Under the pieces are notes generated by a model, which saw nothing but the letters and a program-made list of their open reading frames with translations, was not told where the DNA came from and searched no databases. The position numbers and the translations under genes are program-made. Below, in pieces: positions 29,497 to 40,745 of a stretch of 64,000 bases of DNA; position 1 is the first letter of the stretch, and each line of letters starts with the position of its first letter. Source of the stretch: Spongiibacter taiwanensis. Lineage in GTDB: Bacteria > Pseudomonadota > Gammaproteobacteria > Pseudomonadales > Spongiibacteraceae. The stretch covers positions 3,596,001 to 3,660,000 of the forward strand of contig NZ_CP098455.1 in the NCBI RefSeq assembly GCF_023702635.1, written 5' to 3'.

Positions 29497-30210
29497 ATGG
29501 CCGTTTCCTCCCCGTTGATTGTCGCGATCGACTTTCCCCAGCGCGACACCATTAACCAGCTTGTTGATCAGCTCGACCCTTCCGCATGTCGTTTAAAGGT
29601 CGGCAAGGAACTGTTTACCCGGTTTGGGCCGGAGATCGTCAATGATTTTCACCGCAAAGGGTTTGAGGTCTTTCTTGATCTGAAATTTCACGATATTCCC
29701 AATACCGTAGCGGCGGCAGTTCGGGCGGCAGCGGATTTGGGTGTGTGGATGGTGAACGTTCACGCCAGTGGTGGTCGCGCGATGATGGTGGCGGCAAAGG
29801 ATGCGCTGGCGGACTACGGTGCCGACGCGCCGTTGCTGACCGCGGTGACCATCTTGACCTCTATGGCATCGACCGATCTGCCAGAAATTGGGGTGGATCG
29901 TGCGGCAGATCAACAGGTGTCTTTGCTGGCAGGGTTGGCGGCGGACTGTGGCCTCGATGGCGTGGTGTGTTCCGCCTGGGAGGCAGAGACTTTGCGCCAG
30001 CAGTGCGGTGCGAGCTTTGCGCTGGTCACGCCAGGGATTCGTCCAGCAGGCAGCGGGCGGGGGGATCAGCAGCGGGTGGCGACACCCAGTGAAGCGATGG
30101 CCAAAGGAAGCCATTATCTTGTTGTTGGTCGGCCGATCACCCGGAGCGACAACCCGCTAGCAGTGGTGCAGGCAATTAACCAAGACCTCCAACTGAATAA
30201 CAATAAATAA
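29497..30210 (+). CDS. pyrF: Orotidine 5'-phosphate decarboxylase
   Basis: PyrF makes UMP in pyrimidine synthesis. The 237-residue protein begins [17 protein letters not shown] and contains [15 protein letters not shown], the catalytic [11 protein letters not shown] block (Asp-x-Lys-x-x-Asp) and the phosphate-binding VTPGIRP and VVGRPITRS segments. ATG 29497 is used because the sequence before it is the 3' end of lapB in another frame. It lies 5 bp after lapB. All active-site motifs are present. Confidence 0.97.
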   Translation: MAVSSPLIVAIDFPQRDTINQLVDQLDPSACRLKVGKELFTRFGPEIVNDFHRKGFEVFLDLKFHDIPNTVAAAVRAAADLGVWMVNVHASGGRAMMVAAKDALADYGADAPLLTAVTILTSMASTDLPEIGVDRAADQQVSLLAGLAADCGLDGVVCSAWEAETLRQQCGASFALVTPGIRPAGSGRGDQQRVATPSEAMAKGSHYLVVGRPITRSDNPLAVVQAINQDLQLNNNK

Positions 30211-30277
30211 CACCGCCTTTTGTAAGCTGCAAGCCAGTTCAACAATGCAATAATTTGCCAATCGAGTGAATTGACTG

Positions 30278-30296
30278 GTATCGATAAAATCGATAC
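30278..30296. repeat. Inverted repeat between pyrF and the DHH gene
   Basis: GTATCGAT (30278-30285) and ATCGATAC (30289-30296) form a perfect 8-bp inverted repeat with a 3-nt spacer in the 200-bp gap. The downstream sequence is only moderately T-rich, so it could be a weak terminator for pyrF or a regulator site for the next gene. Confidence 0.45.
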
Positions 30297-30410
30297 TGAG
30301 TATTTTTATATCCCGTTTTACTTGTTGTAGTTAAGTCATTAGCATTTTCGAAATTTCGGATAATGCGCACAATTGCAGCAGAATCCTGGTAAGGGAGCGC
30401 TAGGCGGTTT

Positions 30411-31382
30411 ATGAAGTATTTCGATGTGTTCAATGGCGATGCCGATGGAATTTGTGCGCTGCTGCAATTGCGGCTGGCGGATCCCCGTGACAGCGAGCTA
30501 ATCACCGGGGTAAAGCGAGATATTTCGCTGGCCAAACAGGTTAAGGCCAAGGCGGGCGATAAGGTCACTATTCTGGATGTGTCGCTCGATAAGAATCGGG
30601 ATGCGGTCGTTGAGCTCCTCGGCGCAGGTGCTGAAGTCTTCTATGTTGATCATCATTTCGCTGGCGATATTCCTGATCACAGCGCATTGACGACGCGCAT
30701 CAACACGGCCTCAGATGTATGCACGGCGCTATTAGTGAACGGCTATTTGAAGGGGCAGTTTGCGTTGTGGGCGATCGTGGGCGCATACGGTGACAACCTG
30801 CGCCAAAGCGCCGCGGCACTGGCAAAAGGGCTCGATCTCGACGAAGCTCAGCTAACGGCGTTGGAGAATTTGGGTATCTATCTTAACTACAACGGTTATG
30901 GTGCCAGTCTGGACGATCTGCACTTTCATCCGGCGGAGCTTTATCGGCAACTATTGCCGTTCCCCAATCCGCTGGAATTTATGGCGGTTACCGGCGGGGC
31001 CTTTGAGAAGCTCGAGACCGGCTACAAAAATGATATGGCGGCCGCGGCACAGCTCCCGCCCGCTGAGGCCGACCAAGTAAGCGCAGTGTATATCCTGCCA
31101 AACGAACCTTGGGCGCGCCGGGTCAGTGGTGTCTATAGCAATGACTTGGCCAATGACAACCCGGATCGAGCTCATGCGGTGCTAACCGAAAAAGCCGACG
31201 GAAACTACCTGGTGAGCATTCGTGCGCCCCTAAATAACAAACAAGGTGCAGATGAGTTTTGCCGTCAGTTCCCTACTGGGGGCGGCCGCGCTGCAGCAGC
31301 GGGAATCAATGATTTGCCGGCAACAGGCCTTGCCGACTTTATGTCCCGCTTTGCGCAGTTTTATGGGGCCCTCGCGAGCTGA
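30411..31382 (+). CDS. DHH/DHHA1 family phosphoesterase
   Basis: The 323-residue protein belongs to the DHH superfamily of metal-dependent phosphoesterases. The N-terminal NGDADGIC motif, DVSLDKN, and VDHHFAGDI (the DHH motif) supply metal ligands, and the C-terminal DHHA1-like domain has the GGGRAAAAGIN motif. Family members cleave nanoRNA, cyclic dinucleotides, pAp or polyphosphate, and this one cannot be assigned. It is followed after only 5 bp by an SLC13/RCK transporter gene, suggesting co-expression. No nucleotide cyclase is seen in the window. Confidence 0.88.
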   Translation: MKYFDVFNGDADGICALLQLRLADPRDSELITGVKRDISLAKQVKAKAGDKVTILDVSLDKNRDAVVELLGAGAEVFYVDHHFAGDIPDHSALTTRINTASDVCTALLVNGYLKGQFALWAIVGAYGDNLRQSAAALAKGLDLDEAQLTALENLGIYLNYNGYGASLDDLHFHPAELYRQLLPFPNPLEFMAVTGGAFEKLETGYKNDMAAAAQLPPAEADQVSAVYILPNEPWARRVSGVYSNDLANDNPDRAHAVLTEKADGNYLVSIRAPLNNKQGADEFCRQFPTGGGRAAAAGINDLPATGLADFMSRFAQFYGALAS

Positions 31383-31387
31383 GCGCC

Positions 31388-33160
31388 GTGTTTACCCTTG
31401 ATGCCTGGATCACCCTCGCCGTTATCACCGCCTGTTTCGGTGCGCTGATCTTTACCCGCCGTCCGGCGGATATGGTTTTGTGTGGCGGTGTCACGATCTT
31501 GCTGTTGTTGGGCGTGCTCACGCCCGCCGAGGCACTGGTCGGGATGTCCAATGAAGGTATGGTCACGGTGGGTGTGCTCTTTATTGTCGCCCAGGCCTTG
31601 TCTGAAACCGGGGTGGTCAGCTGGATCTCAAACAATATCCTGGGTCGGCCCAAGTCCGTTTCTGCTGCCCAGTGGCGGCTGATGGCGCCCGTGGCGGCGT
31701 TCAGCTCAGTGTTAAATAACACCCCGGTTGTGGCGATGATGGTGCCGGCGGTTAGAGACTGGGGTAAGCGCAACCGTATCTCCGCGTCAAAACTGATGAT
31801 CCCGCTAAGTTATGCCGCCATCATCGGTGGTACCTGCACCCTGGTGGGGACCAGTACCAACTTGGTGGTAAACGGCATGCTGATTAATCAGCTGCCAGAA
31901 TCCGCCTTGGGAATGTTTGATTTAGCCTGGGTGGGTTTGCCCTCGGCGCTGATCGTTATGCTGGCAACGGTGATCTTGGGCCGCTGGTTGTTGCCCGACC
32001 GCAGTGGCCAGGTTGAGCGCTTTGAGGACACCCGCCAATACATCGTCGAAATGCTGGTAGAGAAGGGGAGCCCGATTGTTGGGCAGTCCATTGAAGGTGC
32101 CGGGCTGCGGCAATTGCCGGGCATGTTTCTGATCGAAATTGTTCGCGATAACCGCATTTTGTCTGTTGTTGCGCCGGAAGAGGTGTTGTTGGTCGAGGAT
32201 CGTCTGATCTTTGCTGGTGATGTGCGTTCGGTGGTCGACCTCAAAAATATTCACGGCTTGAAGCTCGCGGAAGATCAGGACTTTAAAATTGGCGGAAATA
32301 ATGAGTCTCGATGTCTGGTAGAGGTGGTGGTAGGTCCCACCTTTCCCCAACTCGGGCGGCCAATTAAAGAGATGCGCTTTCGCAACAAGTATGGCGCGGC
32401 AATCATCGCGATCTCGCGTAATGGTGAGCAATTGAAGGGGCGGATCGGCGATGTTGAGCTGGAGCCCGGTGATACGCTTCTGCTTGAAACCCACGACGAG
32501 TTTGTTCGCAACCAGCGCTACTCCAAAGATTTTCTGTTGGTCAGCGAGATAGAGAACTCTCGTCCGGTCCGTCATGAGCTGCGCATTCGCGCTGCCTTGA
32601 TCATGCTAGGTATGGTTGCTGTTGTTGCGATTGGCTGGTTGAGTATGATCAAGGCAGCGTTCGTGGCGGCCGGATTGATGGTTGTTACCCGCTGCATTCG
32701 AGCCAGCGATGCTCGGCGCAGCGTAGATTGGCAGGTATTGTTAGTGATTGCTGCCTCTATTGCTCTGGGCGGGGCGTTAGAAAAAAGCGGCGCGGCGTCG
32801 GTTATCGCGAATTTATTGGTGGGTGCTGCCGGTAGCTCTCCTATGCTGACCCTGGCAGCGGTATTTTTGGTGACAGCGTTGTTTTCGGCTGTGATTTCGA
32901 ATCTTGCTGCGGCAGTGATTGTTTTCCCGATTGCCCTGGCGGCCAGTGCCCAGCTCGATGTCAGTGTGGTGCCGTTTGCGGTGACCTTGATGATGGCCGC
33001 ATCAGCCAGCTTCGCGACCCCAATTGGCTACCAGACGAACTTGATGGTCTACGGTCCTGGGGATTACCGCTTCTCTGATTTTCTTAAAATTGGCACGCCG
33101 CTAACGCTGATTGTTGGTGTGGTGACGGTGGTGATTGCGCCGATGGTTTGGCCATTCTGA
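31388..33160 (+). CDS. SLC13-family anion/sodium symporter with RCK_C (TrkA-C) domains
   Basis: The 590-residue membrane protein has the divalent anion:Na+ symporter layout: an N-terminal block of helices with SSVLNNTPVVAMMVP and GGTCTLVGTSTNLVVNG, a cytosolic insert at about residues 210-390 with two RCK_C-type domains (IVEMLVEKGSPIVGQSIEGAGLRQLPG and LVEVVVGPTFPQLGRPIKEMRF), and a second membrane half ending in ASASFATPIGYQTNLMVYGPG. The GTG at 31388 is the start. Substrates in the family include sulfate, dicarboxylates and others, and none is implied by context. The gene is 5 bp downstream of the DHH phosphoesterase gene. Confidence 0.9.
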   Translation: MFTLDAWITLAVITACFGALIFTRRPADMVLCGGVTILLLLGVLTPAEALVGMSNEGMVTVGVLFIVAQALSETGVVSWISNNILGRPKSVSAAQWRLMAPVAAFSSVLNNTPVVAMMVPAVRDWGKRNRISASKLMIPLSYAAIIGGTCTLVGTSTNLVVNGMLINQLPESALGMFDLAWVGLPSALIVMLATVILGRWLLPDRSGQVERFEDTRQYIVEMLVEKGSPIVGQSIEGAGLRQLPGMFLIEIVRDNRILSVVAPEEVLLVEDRLIFAGDVRSVVDLKNIHGLKLAEDQDFKIGGNNESRCLVEVVVGPTFPQLGRPIKEMRFRNKYGAAIIAISRNGEQLKGRIGDVELEPGDTLLLETHDEFVRNQRYSKDFLLVSEIENSRPVRHELRIRAALIMLGMVAVVAIGWLSMIKAAFVAAGLMVVTRCIRASDARRSVDWQVLLVIAASIALGGALEKSGAASVIANLLVGAAGSSPMLTLAAVFLVTALFSAVISNLAAAVIVFPIALAASAQLDVSVVPFAVTLMMAASASFATPIGYQTNLMVYGPGDYRFSDFLKIGTPLTLIVGVVTVVIAPMVWPF

Positions 33161-33265
33161 TAGGGCTGGCCTGGTGGTGTGGTTGTCTGTCGAGATGTCA
33201 GGATGGCCGGCACGATGGGTCATAGCTTATCGGCGGGGTTTGTGTAGGGGCGTGTTAGAAGTGGA

Positions 33266-33607
33266 TTAGCCCTGACAATTCCGCTTGGCCAGGGTCTTGC
33301 CAATCTGATTGGTCGCTAAATCCTTTGCGTCGGAGACGTAAACGGTCACAGCCTGGCTTGCAAAGCCGAAGTGATTCAATTTTTCGCACGCCATCTTAGC
33401 GGTGGTTTTTGCCGAGACCACTTCCTTTTTTACCCCCAACACCAGTGCATCATGGCGCAACCAAAAGGCATGGGTGATGGGTTGTCCGGTCAAGCCCAAA
33501 AAATATTTTGCTACCTTTTGATGGGCGGTACTGAAATCGGGTGTCTGGGCGATGGTGGCATCGGCCAGCAGGAGGAGGGTCAGGGCGGTGGTGGCAATGT
33601 TCTTCAT
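33266..33607 (-). CDS. Small secreted protein of unknown function
   Basis: The 113-residue product starts at ATG 33607 with a Sec signal peptide (MKNIATTALTLLLLADATIA), giving a mature protein of about 93 residues with two cysteines (MACEKL and AKRNC) that could form a disulfide. It contains Lys/Thr-rich segments and no recognisable motif. The frame is open upstream to 33649, but that adds residues before the signal peptide and is less likely. It stands alone, convergent with the SLC13 gene. I do not recognise a family. Confidence 0.6.
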   Translation of the reverse strand: MKNIATTALTLLLLADATIAQTPDFSTAHQKVAKYFLGLTGQPITHAFWLRHDALVLGVKKEVVSAKTTAKMACEKLNHFGFASQAVTVYVSDAKDLATNQIGKTLAKRNCQG

Positions 33608-33721
33608 TGGTGCTCGTCTCAAAACTCTAAGCAAGACTAGCGTGATCATTGGTAACGAAGCAAAGAAATCTTGCTAAGCGATGCGGCGGTTTAAATGCTG
33701 CTGCACCAGTATCCGTGCAAC

Positions 33722-33756
33722 AAAAAAAGCCCCGAAGCGCTAGCTTCGGGGCTTTT
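33722..33756. terminator. Rho-independent terminator after tRNA-Asn
   Basis: A perfect 10-bp stem (GCCCCGAAGC / GCTTCGGGGC) with loop GCTA is flanked by A and T runs. It lies 7 bp beyond the 3' end of the minus-strand tRNA. Confidence 0.9.
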
Positions 33757-33762
33757 CATGTT

Positions 33763-33838
33763 TGGCTCCGCCTGCTGGGCTCGAACCAGCGACCCAATGA
33801 TTAACAGTCATTTGCTCTACCAACTGAGCTAAGGCGGA
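33763..33838 (-). tRNA. tRNA-Asn (GTT)
   Basis: The minus strand folds into a 76-nt tRNA with acceptor stem TCCGCCT/AGGCGGA, anticodon stem AATGA/TCATT around loop CTGTTAA (anticodon GTT), a T arm GCTGG/CCAGC, discriminator G and an encoded CCA. The CTGTTAA loop is identical to E. coli tRNA-Asn. Confidence 0.97.
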
Positions 33839-33863
33839 ACAGCTTCATCAGCTGAGGCCGCGC

Positions 33864-33892
33864 ATATTAATGATGTTTCCCGGGAGCGTCAA
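33864..33892 (-). promoter_or_regulatory. Promoter of tRNA-Asn
   Basis: On the minus strand TTGACG (33892-33887) and TAATAT (33869-33864) are exactly 17 bp apart, with the tRNA beginning 26 bp past the -10 element. Confidence 0.7.
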
Positions 33893-34017
33893 GCCCTGCT
33901 CGGGGATTTTGTGGGATTTATGGTTTTTCCTGTTTTATCTGAGGCTTAGCGGTTTTTGAGATCGCCGCTTTCAGCGAGTAATATGGCGGATTACCTTGTC
34001 CTTGAAAGCGCATTTTT

Positions 34018-36045
34018 ATGAGCAAAGCCTTCAAAGTGGTTTCCAAGTTTGAGCCCGCCGGGGACCAGCCAAAAGCGATCGCGGGGCTGGTGGAAGGGGT
34101 GAGGGCCGGGCTTCATGCGCAAACCTTGCTGGGGGTGACTGGCTCGGGGAAGACCTTCAGTATCGCGTGCGTGGTAAAAGAGTTGCAGCGGCCAACCATC
34201 GTTATGGCCCCGAACAAAACCTTGGCCGCCCAGCTCTATGGCGAGTTCAAGGAGTTCATGCCTGAAAACGCGGTGGAGTATTTCGTTTCCTACTATGACT
34301 ACTATCAGCCCGAGGCTTACGTTCCCGCCTCTGACACCTTCATCGAGAAGGACGCCTCGATTAACGACCATATCGAGCAGATGCGGCTTTCCGCCACCAA
34401 AGCGCTGATGGAGCGCTCCGATGCCATCATTGTGGCATCGGTGTCGTCTATTTATGGTTTGGGTGATCCGGAGCAGTATTTCAAGATGGTGCTGCATTTG
34501 GTTAGGGGCGAGCAGATCGATCAGCGCAAACTGCTGCGCCGCCTCGCTGAACTCCAATACACCCGCAACGACATGGCATTTCAGCGCGGGACCTATCGTG
34601 TGCGTGGGGATGTGATTGATATCTTTCCCGCGGAGAGTGATAAGAATGCGGTGCGGGTTGAGCTATTCGACGACGAAATCGAAACCATTACCAGCTTTGA
34701 TCCGCTCACCGGCGAGTCCTATGGCAAGTTGCCCCGGGTGACCATCTACCCCAAGAGCCATTATGTGACTCCCAGGGATACCCTGCTGAAGGCTGTCGAT
34801 AAGATCGAGGAAGAGCTGAAACAGCGGCTGGATCAATTGCGTGGCAACGATTTGCTGGTGGAGGCTCAGCGTCTTGAGCAGCGTACCCGCTACGATCTTG
34901 AGATGATCCGCGAGCTGGGGTACTGCAACGGCATCGAAAACTACTCGCGTTACTTGTCGGGCCGCGAGCCCGGCGAGCCGCCACCGACCCTGTTTGATTA
35001 TCTGCCGCCCGATGCCCTGGTGGTTATCGACGAATCCCATGTCACGATTCCCCAAATCGGTGCCATGTATAAGGGCGATCGTTCGCGCAAGGAGACGCTC
35101 GTTCAGTACGGCTTTCGTTTGCCGTCGGCCTTGGATAATCGGCCGATGAAATTTGAGGAGTGGGAGCGATTGGTGCCCCAGCTCATTTTTGTGTCGGCGA
35201 CGCCGGGCCCCTATGAGGAAGAGCGGGCAGCGAGAACGGTAGAGCAGGTGGTGCGCCCGACTGGCTTGGTAGACCCTGAGGTAGAGGTGCGGCCGGCTAC
35301 CACCCAGGTTGATGATTTGCTCTCGGAAATTCATTTGCGAGTCGCTGCGGGGGAGAGGGTGCTGGTGACCACCCTGACCAAACGGATGGCCGAGGACTTG
35401 TCCGAGTATTTGGATGAGCACGGTGTAAAGGGGCGGTATTTGCACTCCGACATCGACACGGTCGAGCGGGTGGAGATTATACGAGACCTTCGTTTGGGTA
35501 AGTTTGATGTGCTGGTCGGCATTAACTTGCTGCGGGAGGGGCTCGATATGCCGGAGGTGTCTCTGGTAGCCATTCTTGATGCAGATAAAGAGGGCTTTTT
35601 GCGTTCGGAGCGCTCGCTGATTCAGACCATTGGTCGAGCGGCAAGGAACCTCAATGGCAAGGCCATTCTCTACGGTGACAATATTACTGGTTCGATGCGT
35701 CGCGCTATTGATGAGACGGAGCGGCGCCGGGCGAAGCAGATGGCCTTCAATGCCGAGCATGGCATTGTTCCAAAAGGGGTAACCAAGTCCATCGCGGATA
35801 TCTTGGATGCCGGTGCCGTTCCGGGTGCCAAGGGTGGCAAGCGTCGCGGTGAGCAGCGCAAAGTGGCTGAGCCCAGCGGTGATTACCTGCTACAGGCCGA
35901 GTCTATGTCGCAGGAGGAGCTGGTCAAGCTGATGAAAAAACTGGAGCAGGAGATGCAGGCCCACGCGAAAAACCTGGAGTTTGAGGCGGCGGCCCGCGTT
36001 CGGGACAAGCTCGTCGAGATCAAGCAAAGAATGTTCGTCAATTGA
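34018..36045 (+). CDS. uvrB: Excinuclease ABC subunit B
   Basis: UvrB verifies DNA damage in nucleotide excision repair. The 675-residue protein has the Walker A motif GVTGSGKTF (about 39-47), the beta-hairpin region [34 protein letters not shown], and helicase motifs [14 protein letters not shown] and [12 protein letters not shown]. The C-terminal UVR domain ([28 protein letters not shown]) binds UvrC. No LexA-type operator is visible in the 120 bp upstream, and the ribosome site is weak. Length is normal. Confidence 0.98.
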   Translation: MSKAFKVVSKFEPAGDQPKAIAGLVEGVRAGLHAQTLLGVTGSGKTFSIACVVKELQRPTIVMAPNKTLAAQLYGEFKEFMPENAVEYFVSYYDYYQPEAYVPASDTFIEKDASINDHIEQMRLSATKALMERSDAIIVASVSSIYGLGDPEQYFKMVLHLVRGEQIDQRKLLRRLAELQYTRNDMAFQRGTYRVRGDVIDIFPAESDKNAVRVELFDDEIETITSFDPLTGESYGKLPRVTIYPKSHYVTPRDTLLKAVDKIEEELKQRLDQLRGNDLLVEAQRLEQRTRYDLEMIRELGYCNGIENYSRYLSGREPGEPPPTLFDYLPPDALVVIDESHVTIPQIGAMYKGDRSRKETLVQYGFRLPSALDNRPMKFEEWERLVPQLIFVSATPGPYEEERAARTVEQVVRPTGLVDPEVEVRPATTQVDDLLSEIHLRVAAGERVLVTTLTKRMAEDLSEYLDEHGVKGRYLHSDIDTVERVEIIRDLRLGKFDVLVGINLLREGLDMPEVSLVAILDADKEGFLRSERSLIQTIGRAARNLNGKAILYGDNITGSMRRAIDETERRRAKQMAFNAEHGIVPKGVTKSIADILDAGAVPGAKGGKRRGEQRKVAEPSGDYLLQAESMSQEELVKLMKKLEQEMQAHAKNLEFEAAARVRDKLVEIKQRMFVN

Positions 36046-36047
36046 GG

Positions 36048-36076
36048 TTGTGCTGGATTGAGGGCCTGATTATAAT
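36048..36076 (+). promoter_or_regulatory. Promoter of tRNA-Val
   Basis: TTGTGC (36048-36053) and a consensus TATAAT (36071-36076) are 17 bp apart. The element starts directly after the uvrB stop and lies about 85 bp before the mature tRNA; a second -10-like TATACT at 36142 is closer but has no -35. Confidence 0.5.
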
Positions 36077-36161
36077 GCGCGTCCTTCGGCAGCCGTGGCG
36101 GTCTTTGGTCGCTACGCAAACCACTGCGATGCAGGGATAGATATACTGCCAGAACAAATTT

Positions 36162-36238
<77 letters not shown>

Positions 36239-36246
36239 AATCGCTA

Positions 36247-36270
36247 CGCCCGCAATCTGCGGGCGTTTTG
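36247..36270 (+). terminator. Terminator after tRNA-Val
   Basis: CGCCCGC and GCGGGCG form a perfect 7-bp stem with a 5-nt loop followed by TTTTG, 8 bp after the tRNA. Confidence 0.75.
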
Positions 36271-36449
36271 CTTTGTGATAGGGCGGTATTCATACCCGGT
36301 CTTTTTCAGGGGCTGGCATTTTGACCGATGCTTGCAGCGGCTTGTTTCAGGATAGATAATGCTGGCCCACTTCAGGTTGCCTCGCCGGGCGCCTGCCAAA
36401 ACAAACACGTGGCCTATCGTAGGGGTCACCACTGGAATAAGGATTTGAT

Positions 36450-38378
36450 ATGCCCCGCATAACCCTCCCCGATGGTAGTCAGCGCAACTTCGATAAGCCG
36501 GTCTCTGTGTTTGAGGTCGCTGCGGATATTGGCCCTGGATTAGCCAAGGCAACGCTGGGTGGCCGGGTAAACGGTGAGCGTCGTGACGCCTGCGACGTGA
36601 TCAGCGACGATGCCGAATTGACCCTGTTTACCCCTAAAGATCCCGATGGTCTTGAGATCATCCGTCACTCCTGTGCCCACCTTTTAGGGCATGCGCTGAA
36701 GCAGCTCTGGCCAGAGGCCAAAATGGCCATCGGTCCCACCATTGATAGCGGCTTCTATTACGATATCGATCTGGATCACACTCTGACCGAAGAGGATCTG
36801 GACAAGCTGGAATCGCGGATGAAAGCGTTGGCCGCGACCGGTTATGAGGTGATTAAAAAGAAGGTGTCCTGGGATGAGGCCAGAGCGGCCTTTTCGGCTC
36901 GCGGCGAGACCTACAAAATTGAAATCCTGGAGCGCGATATCGCCCGGGACGATCAGCCTGGCCTGTATCACCACGAAGAATATGTGGATATGTGTCGGGG
37001 CCCCCATGTCCCCAATATGAGCTTCTGCAAGCATTTTAAATTGCTGCGGGTCAGTGGCGCCTATTGGCGGGGCGACTCAAACAACAAAATGCTCCAACGG
37101 ATATACGGCACTGCCTTCGCTGACAAAAAGCAGCTTGCTGAGCATTTGAAGGTCATGGAAGAGGCCGCGAAGCGGGATCACCGCAAGGTTGGCAAAAAAC
37201 TCGATCTGTTCCATATGCAGGAAGAGGCACCGGGGATGGTGTTTTGGCACCCAAAAGGCTGGAGCATTTATCAGACCATCGAGCAGTACATGCGCGGCAA
37301 GCAGCGCGAGCAGGGCTACCGTGAGATCAAAACCCCCCAGGTAGTCGATATTTCGTTGTGGGAGAAGTCGGGTCACGCCGATAAGTTCAGCGATGGTATG
37401 TTTCGCCTGTCGGCAGACGAGCGCGAATTTGCCGTTAAGCCGATGAATTGCCCTTGTCACGTTCAGGTATTTAACCAGGGTTTGCGAAGCTACCGGGATT
37501 TGCCGCTGCGCCTGGCCGAGTTCGGCAGCTGTCACCGCAACGAGCCGTCCGGCTCACTGCACGGCATTATGCGGGTGAGAGGCTTCGTCCAGGACGATGC
37601 CCATATTTTCTGCACCGAGCAGCAAATCCAGGAAGAGGTCGCCCAGTTCATCGATTTTCTTCACGACGTCTATGCCGACTTTGGTTTTAGCGAGGTCATC
37701 TATCGACTGTCGACTCGGCCAGAGCAGCGGGTAGGCAGCGATGCCGACTGGGATCGCGCCGAGCAGGCCCTGGCGCTGGCGCTCGACAGCAAGTCACTGC
37801 CCTGGGAAGAGCTGCCGGGCGAAGGCGCGTTCTATGGGCCGAAAATCGAATTCTCTCTCAAAGACTGCATCGGCCGCGTTTGGCAGCTGGGCACCATTCA
37901 GGTGGATTTCTCCATGCCCGGCCGCCTTGGCGCGCAATATGTGGACGAGGCGGGCGAGCGCAAAACCCCGGTGATGTTGCACCGCGCGATTCTGGGATCC
38001 TTCGAGCGTTTTATCGGAATTCTGATCGAACATTACGAGGGCGCCTTTCCGCTGTGGCTGGCACCCGTTCAGGCGGTAGTCTGTAATATTACCGACAAGC
38101 AGGCGGATTTTGTTGGCAATGTTCGGGATTTCCTGCAACAACGGGGGTTTAGGGTCGATGCGGACTTGAGAAATGAGAAAATCGGCTTTAAAATCCGCGA
38201 GCACACAATTCAGAAGGTACCGTACCTGTTTGTCGTCGGTGACAAAGAGGTGGAAACGCAAACGGTAGCCGTACGTGCACGTAGTGGCGAGGACCTGGGT
38301 TCACTTTCCCTTACTGATCTAGCAGAGCTTCTCGCTGAAGGCGTGGCCAATCGTAGCCGCGCAAACCCGGAGAATTAG
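36450..38378 (+). CDS. thrS: Threonyl-tRNA synthetase
   Basis: ThrS charges tRNA-Thr and edits misacylated serine. The 642-residue protein contains the N-terminal TGS domain ([20 protein letters not shown]), an editing domain with [16 protein letters not shown] and CRGPHVPNM, the class II catalytic core with zinc ligands ([10 protein letters not shown] and later His), and the C-terminal anticodon-binding domain. AAGGA lies before the ATG. No T-box is visible in the 180-bp leader. The stop is followed after only 2 bp by the ATT start of infC, so the two are cotranscribed. Confidence 0.98.
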   Translation: MPRITLPDGSQRNFDKPVSVFEVAADIGPGLAKATLGGRVNGERRDACDVISDDAELTLFTPKDPDGLEIIRHSCAHLLGHALKQLWPEAKMAIGPTIDSGFYYDIDLDHTLTEEDLDKLESRMKALAATGYEVIKKKVSWDEARAAFSARGETYKIEILERDIARDDQPGLYHHEEYVDMCRGPHVPNMSFCKHFKLLRVSGAYWRGDSNNKMLQRIYGTAFADKKQLAEHLKVMEEAAKRDHRKVGKKLDLFHMQEEAPGMVFWHPKGWSIYQTIEQYMRGKQREQGYREIKTPQVVDISLWEKSGHADKFSDGMFRLSADEREFAVKPMNCPCHVQVFNQGLRSYRDLPLRLAEFGSCHRNEPSGSLHGIMRVRGFVQDDAHIFCTEQQIQEEVAQFIDFLHDVYADFGFSEVIYRLSTRPEQRVGSDADWDRAEQALALALDSKSLPWEELPGEGAFYGPKIEFSLKDCIGRVWQLGTIQVDFSMPGRLGAQYVDEAGERKTPVMLHRAILGSFERFIGILIEHYEGAFPLWLAPVQAVVCNITDKQADFVGNVRDFLQQRGFRVDADLRNEKIGFKIREHTIQKVPYLFVVGDKEVETQTVAVRARSGEDLGSLSLTDLAELLAEGVANRSRANPEN

Positions 38379-38380
38379 CA

Positions 38381-38917
38381 ATTAAACGCGAAAACGCAAA
38401 AGGGCGCGGTAAAAGAGCGCTGATTAACGACGAAATTGAAGCCCGCGAAATTCGGTTGATTGACCAAGAGGGCACCCAGGTTGGCATCGTCTCCCTTGCC
38501 GAAGGGTTGAAGGCGGCGGAAGAAGCCGAGCTGGATTTGGTTCAGATTGCAGACTCAGACCCAGTCGTCTGCAAAATTATGGACTACGGCAAACATGTTT
38601 TCGAAGCCAAGAAGCAGCAGGCTGCGGCTCGAAAAAACCAGGTTCGGACCCAGGTCAAGGAAGTCAAATTCCGGCCCGGGACGGATGAAGGGGATTATCA
38701 GGTAAAACTGCGCAACCTGATACGTTTCCTTGAGCACGGGGATAAGGCCAAGGTAACCCTGCGTTACCGCGGTCGTGAGATGGCCCACCAGGAATTGGGC
38801 TTGCAGTTGCTACAGCGAGTGGAAGCAGACCTCGCTGAATACGGCGCTGTTGAGCAATTTCCAAAAATGGAAGGTCGTCAGGCAACCATGGTTATCGCCC
38901 CCAAAAAGAAAAAGTAG
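38381..38917 (+). CDS. infC: Translation initiation factor IF-3, ATT start
   Basis: IF-3 proofreads the start codon and keeps ribosomal subunits apart. The 178-residue protein begins at the rare codon ATT at 38381 (reads [27 protein letters not shown]), 7 bp after GGAGA. This start is chosen because IF-3 genes of gammaproteobacteria conserve a non-canonical ATT, and because the first ATG-type codon in frame, near 38456, would cut off conserved N-terminal sequence. Blocks [37 protein letters not shown] and the MVIAPKKKK end are typical. In E. coli the ATT allows IF-3 to repress its own translation. Confidence 0.95.
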   Translation: MKRENAKGRGKRALINDEIEAREIRLIDQEGTQVGIVSLAEGLKAAEEAELDLVQIADSDPVVCKIMDYGKHVFEAKKQQAAARKNQVRTQVKEVKFRPGTDEGDYQVKLRNLIRFLEHGDKAKVTLRYRGREMAHQELGLQLLQRVEADLAEYGAVEQFPKMEGRQATMVIAPKKKK

Positions 38918-38968
38918 CGAGCTCTTTGGGCCTACTTAACTGAAAAATGCAATGCGGAGTATCTAACG

Positions 38969-39163
38969 ATGCCAAAAGTAAAGATCCACAGCGGGGCGGC
39001 AAAACGCTTCAAGAAGACCGGTAGCGGTTACAAGCGTAAGAGCGCTCACAAGAGCCACATCTTGACCAAGATGACCACCAAGCGTAAGCGTCAGCTGCGC
39101 GGCACCAGCGCTGTCCATAAGTCGGACAAAGTATTGGTTGACCGCATGTTGCGCGCCATCTAA
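38969..39163 (+). CDS. rpmI: 50S ribosomal protein L35
   Basis: L35 is a small basic protein of the large subunit. The 64-residue sequence [20 protein letters not shown] ... [22 protein letters not shown] is unmistakable. It lies between infC and rplT, the conserved operon, where in E. coli L20 represses rpmI-rplT translation through an mRNA structure; such a structure was not tested here. Confidence 0.98.
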   Translation: MPKVKIHSGAAKRFKKTGSGYKRKSAHKSHILTKMTTKRKRQLRGTSAVHKSDKVLVDRMLRAI

Positions 39164-39194
39164 GCCCAGTCATCAAGATTAAGAGGATTACCCT

Positions 39195-39551
39195 ATGCCC
39201 CGCGTAAAACGTGGTGTGACCGCTCATCGCCGTCACAAGAAAATTCTGAAACAAGCTAAAGGCTACTACGGTGCGCGCTCGCGGATTTACCGCGTTGCCA
39301 AGCAGGCCGTTATCAAAGCTGGCCAATACGCTTACCGTGACCGTCGGGTTAAAAAGCGCACCTTCCGTGCCCTTTGGATCACCCGTATCAATGCGGCTTC
39401 TCGTGCCAATGGCCTGAGCTACAGCCGCCTGATTGCCGGTCTGAAAAAGGCGGATATCGCACTGGATCGCCGTGTGCTGTCTGATATTGCCGTTCATGAT
39501 AAAGAGGCGTTTGCCAGCATCGTTGAGCGTGCGAAAGCAGCCCTGGCCTGA
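39195..39551 (+). CDS. rplT: 50S ribosomal protein L20
   Basis: L20 is a primary 23S rRNA-binding and assembly protein. The 118-residue sequence starts [20 protein letters not shown] and includes [29 protein letters not shown], all family blocks. An AAGAGGA site precedes the ATG and the gene is 31 bp after rpmI. A terminator hairpin follows before pheS. Confidence 0.98.
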   Translation: MPRVKRGVTAHRRHKKILKQAKGYYGARSRIYRVAKQAVIKAGQYAYRDRRVKKRTFRALWITRINAASRANGLSYSRLIAGLKKADIALDRRVLSDIAVHDKEAFASIVERAKAALA

Positions 39552-39594
39552 TCTTTCTCTGCTGCCCCTCGGCAGCATTGAAAAACGCACGTTG

Positions 39595-39630
39595 AATAGG
39601 GAAAGAGCCCGGGCTCTTTCCCTATTTTGT
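39595..39630 (+). terminator. Terminator/attenuator between rplT and pheS
   Basis: The segment GGGAAAGAGCCCGGGCTC with its continuation is a perfect palindrome that folds into a stem of at least ten base pairs, followed by TATTTTGTTT. I looked for a Phe-rich leader peptide like E. coli pheM and found none. Confidence 0.75.
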
Positions 39631-39681
39631 TTGTACCCCTGTTATTGAAAGCGGCGCCCTGCGCGACGATCAACGCACTAG

Positions 39682-40707
<1,026 letters not shown>

Positions 40708-40745
40708 GCCGGCTATTGGGTGCCTACAGAATTCAAGGATAAGCA

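Noticed and set aside
33893-34017. LexA operator before uvrB
   Set aside because: No CTGT-N8-ACAG-type match.
36239-36449. T-box riboswitch before thrS
   Set aside because: No T-box sequence; only the tRNA-Val terminator is seen.
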